Positions 1 through 6,595 of a stretch of DNA of 11,821 nucleotides are shown here, piece by piece. The translations under genes were made by a program, and so were the position numbers. Origin of the DNA: Bremia lactucae (taxonomy: Eukaryota > Oomycota > Peronosporomycetes > Peronosporales > Peronosporaceae); contig NC_090615.1 in assembly GCF_004359215.1 (NCBI RefSeq), positions 1,187,551-1,199,371 of the forward strand, in the 5' to 3' direction. The notes beneath the pieces were generated by a model. That model was not told the DNA's origin, searched no databases, and saw nothing but the letters and a program-made list of their open reading frames with translations. The first letter of the stretch is position 1, and every line of letters starts with the position of its first letter.

Positions 1-2
1 AA

Positions 3-1160
3 TTAGAGGGATCCTCTAGTTTAAGGGGGGGGTGGACTCGCACGAGCAAAACCACTTCTGGCTCATGCTCATCACGCGTTGAATTTAAAACGACGCGAGT
101 GATGTCGATGTCAAAGAAATCAACATCGAAGATGAGAAAGATCTCATGGCAGTACGCACAAAGCGTACTGAAAAAGACAAAACAAATGAGTCAGTAGAAG
201 AATTTCTGCTAACACGAGAAACAATAATCCGTTTCGTTCAGGATTCCATTGCTAACGCAGTGATCAGTCAGAAACGGAATGCGCATTCATTTAAAATTAA
301 TGATCTAGTGCTACTCTCTACGGTAAACCTACCTAAGCGTGTAGTCACTAATGTGGGTAGCAGTAAACTACTACCAAAGTTGATGGGGCCTTTCCGTGTA
401 CTGCATCGCAGAGGCAATGCGTACACAATAGAATTGCCACGTAGGATGCGAACGCATCCTACGTTTTACGTTGGTCGGCTCCGCCCGTACCATCAGTACG
501 CGGCTTCTTCCGAGGACGGATGTGACCACCCTTTTCAAGAATTCCCAAAAGATTCTTGTGATCGCGAACCAGGTTCTCATGTTGGACCTAAAGTTTCTCA
601 TGCCTGTTCCGAGTATCCTCGAAAGTGCGATGAGTTTACGACAACTCATCACAGAGCGTGATATTTCCGTTCGTACTCCAACATGGAGTACGCACTCTTC
701 GAACAGTCTTCCAACCGCTCGATATGGTGAGCCTGCACCGTCTGCTCCAACGAGCGACGCTTGCCGCGCTCGTGGTCAAGTCCCTCCTCCAAATCATGAA
801 GAAAGTGATCGATTTTGTCGATCCTCGACATTAGATCCGACACACGGTTCGGATGTAATTTTCCCTCCTCCACCACAACCATTGGTGGATTCCTACGCTG
901 GTCAACGTTTCCTTGTGGAACGCATCCAGAACCACCGTGATGTGAAGGGGCAGCAAGCGAGTTATCTTGTTCGCTGGCGCGGTTATGCACCTTCAAATGA
1001 CAGCTAGGAGCCTCGTTCCCAGCTGGTTGCTGACGTTGAGGGCCTCGTCCGTCAGTATGACGAGACCCACCCGATGGTTCAGAAGGCCCATCGGAAAACA
1101 CGCGCCCTTGGCGCTTGTAAATCGATTGCAAAACGTCAATCGCGTCACGCATCTCAATAG
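3..1160 (+). pseudogene. pol: Broken 3' end of Ty3/gypsy pol: integrase tail plus chromodomain
   Basis: The 5' end is outside the window. The reading starts in the frame of base 3 and moves near base 90 to the frame of base 146, which runs to 661. That stretch holds the post-catalytic integrase tail, with LVLLSTVNLPK, KLLPKLMGPFRVL and HPTFYVGRLRPYHQY (about 305-500); the GPF and FYVGRLRPY pieces are typical of the tail that follows the DDE core in Ty3/gypsy. The frame then shifts somewhere in 620-700 to the frame of base 471, passing a Pro/Ser-rich linker to the chromodomain at 903-1075 (QRFLVERI, YLVRWRGYAPSNDS, EPRSQL). A TAG at 1005-1007 replaces the Trp expected before EPRSQL, one G-to-A change away from TGG. 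The frame then runs to TAG at 1158-1160, probably the native stop. There are at least two frameshifts and one nonsense change, so it is a pseudogene. Confidence 0.85.
903..1075 (+). other. Chromodomain coding segment of element A
   Basis: The segment reads QRFLVERI, then YLVRWRGY, then (stop) EPRSQL and a helix ending YDETHP: the strand-strand-strand-helix plan of a chromodomain. In chromoviruses this domain follows integrase and is thought to bind methylated histone tails and steer insertion into heterochromatin. The aromatic positions Phe (QRF), Trp (VRW) and Tyr (RGY) are kept. The Trp of the usual W-E-P is lost to an in-frame TAG at 1005-1007. Confidence 0.85.
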
Positions 1161-1315
1161 AGATGCGAGCCCTTCCCCAGGGCGAAGAAAGCGAATAAAC
1201 ATCCTCTTATAGCCTCTTCGAGTTGTCAACACAACACGGACAGGGATCACCCCACGTGCGGCATGGGAGCCCAGCCGCACGTGACAACCGATGCAATTAT
1301 ACTTTGCACCGGTTG
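1161..1315. repeat. Intergenic stretch with two adjacent strong hairpins
   Basis: Between the end of pol (1160) and the end of the convergent antisense gene (1297) lie two back-to-back inverted repeats. The first is CACGTGCGGC at 1253-1262 with its exact complement at 1274-1283 (10 bp, 11-nt gap that itself contains TGGG/CCCA). The second is CAACCGATGCAA at 1285-1296 paired with 1304-1315 (12 bp, one mismatch that becomes a G-U pair in a minus-strand transcript). The antisense stop codon (1299-1297) opens the loop of the second. A role in 3'-end formation for the convergent transcripts is inference. Confidence 0.6.
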
Positions 1316-2141
1316 GAGTTCCCGTTTCTCAAACTTAACGCGATTCGCATCAAGTTTTGAAGCCAGGCTTCGCGTCCAATGTCTTTGACATTGCGAATGA
1401 ACGCGCTCCAGGCTTGCATAAGCGAGACTTTATCTTGCTTATTGTTGCCACTAAACCATCGATGCTTAAGAAAAGCATTGAGATAGAAATCTTCCTCAGC
1501 GCGAGTGTTCTTCGCGCTGGGATCAAGGCCATGTAGCTTTGTCGCAATAAATAAGGGATATTTATTGTGAGGAGTAGTCTTTCCAGACAAGCTATTTATT
1601 AGCCGTTCTGGCAAAAGCCACGGCTTCTTCTCAGGGGCGAGATGATACACTTTGTTGTCTTCACTCCCCTGAGTGGCACCCACTGAAGCAGGGGTACCAC
1701 AAGAACTTTTATTACGATGGCTTACGGCATCGTCATCACCTCGCACAGAAACAGGTGCAGGTGAGCGTACAAAAGACGGAACGGGCGATGAGGGATCATC
1801 CTCATCGTCGGAACCAAATAGGCAATTAACTCGTCTATCAGAATGAGCCCTCTCATTCGAAGGCTCATAGTCAGCCGCCTGACGCCTATCAGGCGACTGT
1901 TTTATTCTCCCCGAGTAGGCCATTTCGTCCGACTCGCATTTCGTAGTCGACCTCCAAAGAGGGGTCGTATTCACGTGGTGAATCACTACGTGCACCCGCA
2001 ACATTAAGTGTTGCGCGAGTAGAAGATATTTACGGCAGATGGAACGTCTGCCGCAAGAGATAACAGTGCGTCACTCGCGGCTGCACGATTCGCAGCCGAA
2101 GGCGCCGCACTATCAGCACCCCACATAAATATGTTCTTCAT
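1297..2141 (-). pseudogene. Antisense accessory gene of element A, unknown function, frameshifted
   Basis: An open reading region on the strand opposite pol, between pol and the 3' LTR. A 235-codon frame runs from 2004 to 1297. Upstream, an ATG at 2141 opens 45 codons (start MKNIFMWGAD) ending at TAA 2006-2004, which overlaps the next ATG as TAATG. A third frame between about 2015 and 1890 also reads sensibly (DSPREYDPSLEVDYEMRVGR), so the ancestral gene probably ran through at least two indels. The clearest protein is the C-terminal ~170 residues: an acidic Ser/Pro linker (FGSDDEDDPSSPVPSF), then a basic, Trp-containing globular part (WLLPERLINSL, NKYPLFIATKLHGLD, FLKHRWFSG, AWSAFIRNVKDIGREAWLQN). 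No signal peptide or membrane segment is seen. I recall similar proteins around oomycete gypsy elements but cannot name a family. Function is unknown; extra antisense genes before the 3' LTR are known from some plant gypsy elements. Confidence 0.6.
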
Positions 2142-2259
2142 GCGATGGAATTTTAAATGATGGTTCTGATCAATCAACATCATTTCTAAATTAAGTGGTC
2201 ACATAGTGACCACTTTATTCGATGACAGTCAGAGTGATTGTCGTTTTAGAAAGGGTTGA
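2142..2259. repeat. Hairpin-rich stretch before the 3' LTR, with polypurine-like end
   Basis: Non-coding interval between the antisense start (2141) and the LTR (2260). It holds three inverted repeats in a row: AAATGATG 2155-2162 with 2178-2185; AAGTGGTCAC 2193-2202 with 2206-2215 (10 bp, 3-nt loop); and GACAGTCA 2224-2231 with 2235-2242 (8 bp, one G-T pair). On the minus strand it is also the upstream region of the antisense gene, so it could serve as that gene's promoter or leader, and on the + strand as sequence before plus-strand DNA priming. Confidence 0.6.
2248..2259 (+). other. Candidate polypurine tract of element A (degenerate)
   Basis: AGAAAGGG followed by TTGA lies directly before the LTR start TGTAACG at 2260. 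Position and composition fit a plus-strand primer site, but the two T residues make it a poor polypurine tract. Element B has a better one, AAAGGGAGGATGG, in the same place, so the call leans on that parallel. Confidence 0.4.
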
Positions 2260-2701
2260 TGTAACGGGTGTATAGTTACATGAAATTAACCCTTAAAGGT
2301 TGTTAATTAATATATTATCTAAAATATAAATTAAATATTGGAGGATATTTATTTATATAGTAATGTTAAGAAATCTTATCCATAAATAGGTTTAGGCCAT
2401 TATATCTATTTATCCGCAGATTAATCAGCTGTAAGCGTAAACAAAGAGAGAGAGACAGATAAGATTTTAATTGCATGTTTAGTATAAGTTTATAATAAAG
2501 TTAGTATTAACAGATAGAAAGAAGAGAAACTTAATTATATTAATACAGTTTTCGTTTAACCCTCTTTAAGGTAGTTGTCTGAAGAGTAGTCTTCCTCTGC
2601 ACGTACTAGTGTACGTGAAGTAACGTAACGCACTACTCGCAACTGAAGCAGTGCGAAGTGGACTTGTACTGAAGCAGTACAAGTCCTAGTGCCTCGTTAC
2701 A
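2260..2701 (+). repeat. 3' LTR of element A (442 bp)
   Basis: It starts TGTAACG (2260-2266) and ends CGTTACA (2695-2701), a 7-bp perfect terminal inverted repeat carrying the canonical TG...CA ends. It is preceded by a purine-rich stretch and by pol, as expected for a 3' LTR. The interior is AT-rich with a short GA run (about 2445-2455). Its last 120 bp are packed with hairpins: GAGTAGT 2584-2590 with 2632-2638, CACGTAC 2600-2606 with 2611-2617, and GGACTTGTACT 2660-2670 with 2676-2686. The partner 5' LTR and the target duplication are outside the window, so the ends rest on the terminal repeat alone. Confidence 0.75.
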
Positions 2702-2893
2702 AAAGCGAAGCTGCTGAAGCTACGTTCAATGGTCAGCTAGCCACTGATCACTCTTACAAATTTGCAATTTTTCATTGAATTTGTACGTAATATACAATGC
2801 GTCTCGTGGAGAAAGTGGGTAATTATAAGTACGCTTTCCAAATCTGAGCAAGCATATGAAAATTTTGTACCCATGAACGAACAGATATCGAAA
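2702..2893. other. AT-rich spacer between element A and the pogo transposon
   Basis: About 190 bp with no recognisable gene. Short open frames exist on both strands but none resembles a protein. The high density of perfect hairpins seen up to 2701 stops here. It is probably pre-existing flanking DNA into whose right edge the DNA transposon inserted. Confidence 0.5.
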
Positions 2894-2895
2894 TA

Positions 2896-2916
2896 CAGGT
2901 GTCCCACGGATAACTT
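2896..2916 (+). repeat. Left terminal inverted repeat of the pogo element
   Basis: 21 bp beginning CAGGTGTCCC, directly after target-site TA at 2894-2895. It pairs with 4899-4919 with one mismatch at its 11th base (A here, T in the complement of the right end). Confidence 0.9.
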
Positions 2917-3064
2917 AACCCTCATATGTTTTAACCTCAAGTAACGTATAGGATATTGGCTCCACCATTACCGTTCTATGGTGTCTAACTTATAGCTAAT
3001 AACTAATAAAATTTGGAGAAAATATAAGTTTTTCGATGGAGAAAATTTATTACCCAGCACATTA

Positions 3065-4720
3065 CTAAGCTAGTGCAGCCAGGAATCCACGGTAAGTTGC
3101 GTATTGGCTGCTGTACATATGGAAATTTAAAAGGTCTCGGATGCGCCTAAGGAAGGCCCTATCAAAAGGATTTGACAGATCCAGAAGTGTGGTAGTTAAA
3201 GCTAAGGAGTTTAGCTTTTCATGCTTGCTGACCTGAACTTCCTCCACATGCTCCGGTTCCTAATTCTCATCCTATTCTGTCTGCTGAACCATTGCAATGA
3301 TTACCTCATCATCCAGTTCCTCGTGCGCCACCTTCTCCTCATCTGGATTCAATAAATACTCAGTTGCCATAGGGTCCTCGGTGGTAGCCTCTCTAAGGCG
3401 CATGCATCTCTAGCTCCATTATCTGCTTCTCCGTGTTCACCATCTGCAACTGCGGTGCTGCTGAAAAGAGGCCCGTATGCCTAAAGCCCTTTATTACTGT
3501 GGTAACTGAAATATCCTCCCATGCCCCTATACACCACCGCATTGCTGTTGTCTGGTCAACCTTGTAGATGTTGGCCTCCCCTCGCTCATGACGGCCTACG
3601 GCATTCTAAAGGTGTAAGTGCCTGTAATGGCACTTGAATGAGGCAATGATGCTATCATTCATGGGCTGAATGCTTGATGTGCAGTTCAGTGGAAGTAAAG
3701 CAACCTTGATGTTCCCAAGCTCCAGTTCTTCAATTCTGTGAGACACAGCATTATCTAGCAAGAGAAGTATCTTCCTGCCTTTCACTGGCAAGACTTGGTT
3801 AAACTGAATTCCAGGTACGCTTGCAATATCGCATGGAATATACCTTACCCTCATATCATTGTCAAGTTTCTTTTGCCACTCTTGGAAGAGGATTCCAATC
3901 ATCCATGCCTTCTTGTTATTCCTGTAACAAAACCCAGCCGTCCTCCTGTCTGCCGTTTGAAACAGCGTGGCATCTTGAATATTTCAGTAAAAAAAGGTTC
4001 TCGGAGCCATCAGCATTGGCGGTAAATGCGATAGTTAAACGCGTCTGAATGCGAAAGGAAGAACCAGAAGATTCTTTTTTAGTAAAGTACAGCTAGGATA
4101 AGGTACTCAAAATCCAAATAATGCTCACTTTGTCCTTCTTCAGACCTTCAATTCTTCCCTGTGAAATAGTCTTTTCTGGAACCACTCTGTAGGTAGGCCT
4201 AAAAAATCAGTATGAATCTCGCATAAAAATGCTTTTGGTGATATGAATCAGACCTATTTCATCCATGTTATACACATCTTTGAGCTCATATCAAGCTATA
4301 GTTGCCTTGAGTTCAGGCAGTGCAGCTTCCGTGGCTTCCTGATCTGTGGAGCCACTTTCACCATGGATTCGGATGCAACGAAATTCGTTTCGCTGCTGGA
4401 ATCACTGAAGCCGTCCATTCCAGAACTTGTCAGCATCCTTAGCCAACCCCAGGTGGTCAGCAAAGCACTTAGCCTTAACCTTGATAATCTCCCCCGTGAT
4501 GACAACGCTTTTCGCCTGGCACTGAAACACCCAAGTTGCCAGGGCTTCTTCGAGTTGTTAGTTGAGGATGGTGTGCGGCACGTGGGCGCTTGGCAGCGAG
4601 GTCAGTCTCTGTCATGACTTCCAGCTCCGTGCGCTTCTTTAAGATGCCAATGATACCAGCCTGCGTAATGTTCTTACTGAACTGGGCTGTAGCTTAAGAT
4701 GCTAAGGCACTCTGGCTCAT
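3065..4720 (-). pseudogene. pogo/Tigger transposase pseudogene
   Basis: A cut-and-paste transposase of about 550 codons, read from ATG 4720-4718 to TAG 3067-3065. In order: an N-terminal helix-turn-helix of CENP-B N type (ATAQFSKNITQAGIIGILKK, about 4693-4634), with a TAA at codon 9; a Tc5/CENP-B-type second DNA-binding domain (LEEALATWVFQCQAK, KFWNGRLQ, RIHGESGS, about 4554-4320), with a TGA at 4404-4402; and the catalytic region, with first Asp in VYNMDEIGL (4263-4261), RLTIAFTANADGSEN near 4041-3997, second Asp in LLLLDNAVSH (3755-3753) and third position in IQPMNDSIIASFK, where Asn (3659-3657) replaces the expected Asp. A C-terminal part follows (NIYKVDQTTAMRW, then an acidic tail, about 3575-3065). 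Frames change at about 4560, 3985 and 3400. The two DNA-binding domains would grip the terminal repeats. Stops, frameshifts and the lost Asp make it inactive. Confidence 0.88.
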
Positions 4721-4859
4721 TTGTGGGCTCTGTGCCTGCAAAGTTGAAGTCTTTGCGCATTGGTGAGGCGCGTATGCAGAAGCAGGAGGGGTAAAATCTT
4801 ATTGGACAGTCAGTAGAGTGAGATTCAGTAAACATGTTTATTCCTCACGTAACTTATAA

Positions 4860-4919
4860 CCTCGGATAACTTATGTTTTCACCCTCCACAGTGGCTAGAA
4901 GTTATCCGAGGGACACCTG
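4860..4919 (-). repeat. Right terminal inverted repeat of the pogo element, with inverted subterminal copy
   Basis: The right 21-bp terminal repeat is 4899-4919, followed by target-site TA at 4920-4921. Its inner 13 bp (4899-4911) are repeated in inverted orientation at 4860-4872 (CCTCGGATAACTT), leaving a 26-bp gap. This gives the right end two copies of the presumed transposase-binding core. The left end has no equally clear second copy. Confidence 0.85.
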
Positions 4920-4921
4920 TA

Positions 4922-5097
4922 AAAGAAGAATCAACTTGTGATAACGACGGCACAGGACAAGAAATACTTTCTAGTATTCATTCTTGCTGTAATAAACTAT
5001 TTAATGTTATTGACTTCAAAGTCGATATTTAAATGTCAAAACTTGTCCTGAGTGCAGATAATTTTTTTGCTGACTTTATTAAAAACAAATCTACTAC
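4922..5097. other. AT-rich spacer between pogo element and element B
   Basis: About 175 bp with no gene recognised. It contains a 9-bp inverted repeat, CAGGACAAG at 4953-4961 with CTTGTCCTG at 5042-5050, and a T7 run. It is likely the continuation of the flanking DNA at 2702-2893 from before the pogo insertion. Confidence 0.5.
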
Positions 5098-5611
5098 GGT
5101 AACGGGCTAAAATTGCCTATTGTTACACAAACCCGTTTAGTATAATTTGTGTAATTAACGGTAAGTCAATTTCTTTATGTAAAGTAATTAGACTAGGTGC
5201 ATTCACATTGGAAGGGATGACGGATAGCGTCACCCGTAAGCCGAGGTATTCAGTTAATACGCACGAAGGGGTGCACATCTACAGAGATGGCATATATGGC
5301 ATCTTTCGATTGGCTAAAAGTGTTTATAATTGATTGTATAATATATAAATCAGTCTTAAAACTACTTATTAGCTAACGAATGCGCACGTGAAGCCGGATA
5401 ACCACTTCCGTGACGACACTTGTACTAAGGCACTTTGTTCGTTGGGTGAGGTCGCTAACGCGCTCACCACAACTACCTCACCGCACGCAAGAGAAGCTGG
5501 TTAAACCGCTTCCTCGCTACGCTAGGGTTGTGTCTAAGAAAAGCGTGGTATATTGTATTTTTGTAGTTGTTGGTAAAAAAAGATGGCCGCATTACGATGT
5601 GCTCGTCTACA
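5098..5611 (+). repeat. 5' LTR of element B (about 514 bp)
   Basis: It starts GGTAACGG, where the 3' LTR has TGTAACGG, so the first base is mutated. Matching blocks with the 3' LTR: GCATTCACATT at 5199, GATGACGG.TAGCGTCACCCGT at 5217-5237, GATGGCAT near 5286, and ATATAAATCAGTCT.AAAACTACTT at 5343. About 50 bp present in the 3' LTR at 11470-11584 are absent between 5098 and 5199. The right end is put at ...TCTACA (5611), just before a TGG-initiated primer-site candidate. That end is inferred, because the matching part of the 3' LTR lies beyond the window. Confidence 0.75.
5344..5350 (+). promoter_or_regulatory. Candidate TATA box in the 5' LTR
   Basis: TATAAAT lies in a block (ATATAAATCAGTCT.AAAACTACTT) that is nearly identical in both LTRs (second copy at 11733-11739), although the surrounding DNA has diverged. 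Position about midway in the LTR fits a U3 promoter for the genomic RNA. No transcript start can be read from the sequence. Confidence 0.45.
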
Positions 5612-5613
5612 CT

Positions 5614-5630
5614 TGGTAGCACTTGGAATC
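5614..5630 (+). other. Candidate tRNA primer-binding site of element B
   Basis: TGGTAGCACTTGGAATC begins two bases after the inferred LTR end TCTACA. A primer-binding site begins with TGG, the complement of tRNA 3' CCA. The next bases would match a tRNA acceptor ending ...GCTACCA. I cannot name the tRNA, and the assignment depends on the LTR end being right. Confidence 0.4.
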
Positions 5631-5667
5631 CTTTCCACGACCCGCATCTCTGCGTGTGTACGTGATG

Positions 5668-6595
5668 ATGAGCCTCAATATTAATCGGGCTCTTTCCCCC
5701 ACCTCTCCGAACATCATCAGGAGTTGACAGGGCATATGGCGCGGGTACTTGGTGAGCAAGCCCTGGCCAGGCTTCTGGGTAGTCCTCCTGAGCAACATGA
5801 TGCTCGGTTGGAGCAGCTTGAGGCATTCGTGCTCGAACAGCGTGGTGCCGCGTCCGAGGAACAGAGCCATGCTTTGGCGGAGTCCATCACCCAGACACAG
5901 GACGAGCTGAGGCGTGAGCAGGCTCGGAGCGAGGCTCTCAGCAGGAAGAACTGCTGAGATGCTCTCCGCCCAGCCGCATTAGCCACGATGGACCCGCCCA
6001 AATTCGATGGAACAGCAGCGCACACGATTGTCCAGTGGCTTTTAGCCGTGGAGCAATGCGGTGTTGCGTAGCTCATCGAGGACGACAGCCGGATGGTGTC
6101 GTACGCCATGTCGCATCTGCGCGGTAAGGCCTCAGAGTGGGCTTACTCAGCGCTTATGGCGGACAGAAAGGCGTATCCTCATGGGCGATCTTTATGGAAA
6201 AGATTCGCGCCATGTACCAGCCGCCGAACGATGTAGTGTTGCTTCAGGTGCGCTTCTTTGGAGCGCGACAGGCGAAGCGACCCTGCAAGATTATATGCAG
6301 GGAATGCGCTCGCTGTTGGGTCTATTAGTGTGGATCCGATATCGGAACACATTAAGATGCCCACGTTCATGAGCGATCTGCGGCACGGCTCATCACGACA
6401 GGCCCTTTTTAGAAAGGTGCCGTCGACGATGGAAGTGGCAATACAAATTGCCTTAGTTGAGGAGCAAGACTTCAACAATGCCTCGGCGACAGCTTGGTAT
6501 AAGCCGTCGGCCGAAAGGTCAGATGTCACTCCTATGAATTAAACAATGCAGACGTAGTCTGCCACAAGTGCGGCAAGCGTGATGGCTAGCTGCTA
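5668..6595 (+). pseudogene. gag: gag pseudogene of element B
   Basis: The structural protein that would coat the genomic RNA. The start is uncertain: ATG at 5668 opens a short frame, while protein-like sequence begins in another frame at about 5706 and reads through ATG 5736. A predicted coiled coil (EEQSHALAESITQTQDELRR, about 5850-5940) is followed by TGA at 5955-5957. The gag core follows in the same frame: PPKFDGTAAHTIVQWLLAVE, then TAG at 6069-6071, then MVSYAMSHLRGKASEWAYSA. Frames then change near 6180, 6260 and 6300 to continue with IRAMYQPPND, VRFFGARQ, SVDPISEHIKMPTFMSDLR and VPSTMEVAIQIALVEEQDF. A half zinc knuckle (CHKCGKRDG, Cys codons 6560 and 6569) ends the region; its His and last Cys are not in frame. 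The gap 6596-6832 to protease shows nothing I recognise. Both in-frame stops are one C-to-T change from CGA or CAG. Confidence 0.85.

Larger units (their letters stand above)
1..2701 (+). mobile_element. Ty3/gypsy chromoviral LTR retrotransposon, 3' part ('element A')
   Basis: The 3' portion of an LTR retrotransposon whose 5' half lies before the window. In order it shows the end of pol (integrase tail, chromodomain), a convergent antisense gene, a purine-rich stretch and a 442-bp 3' LTR. The right end is fixed by the terminal TGTAACG/CGTTACA pair of the LTR at 2260 and 2701. Chromodomain after integrase is the hallmark of the chromovirus branch of Ty3/gypsy. Reading frames are broken several times, so this copy is not autonomous. 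Its DNA is unusually rich in short perfect inverted repeats (see findings). The oomycete assignment comes from protein resemblance judged by eye. Confidence 0.85.
2896..4919 (-). mobile_element. pogo/Tigger-type DNA transposon (Tc1/mariner superfamily), complete ends, dead transposase
   Basis: A 2,024-bp element bounded by 21-bp terminal inverted repeats. The left end CAGGTGTCCCACGGATAACTT (2896-2916) matches the reverse complement of 4899-4919 with one difference. Each end is flanked by TA (2894-2895 and 4920-4921), the target duplication typical of the Tc1/mariner superfamily. CAGGTGTCCC-like ends with TA, a CENP-B-type DNA-binding region and a D-D-D catalytic region identify the pogo/Tigger branch. 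The length suits a full-length member, so the copy is complete in structure. The transposase is broken, so it could move only with enzyme supplied by another copy. Confidence 0.9.

Noticed and set aside
649..1152. A 167-codon minus-strand frame
   Set aside because: It is antisense to the linker and chromodomain of element A, which read clearly on the + strand.
2445..2455. GA microsatellite in the element A LTR
   Set aside because: About five or six GA units only; too short to be worth a separate call.
2737..2944. Overlapping small open frames on both strands in the spacer
   Set aside because: They cross the left end of the pogo element and resemble nothing; AT-rich chance frames.
4243..4617. 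A 124-codon + strand frame within the pogo element
   Set aside because: It is antisense to the CENP-B-type DNA-binding domain and first catalytic Asp of the transposase, which are recognisable on the minus strand.
5717..6109. A 130-codon minus-strand frame
   Set aside because: Antisense to the gag coiled coil and core; Ser/Ala/Cys-rich shadow translation.
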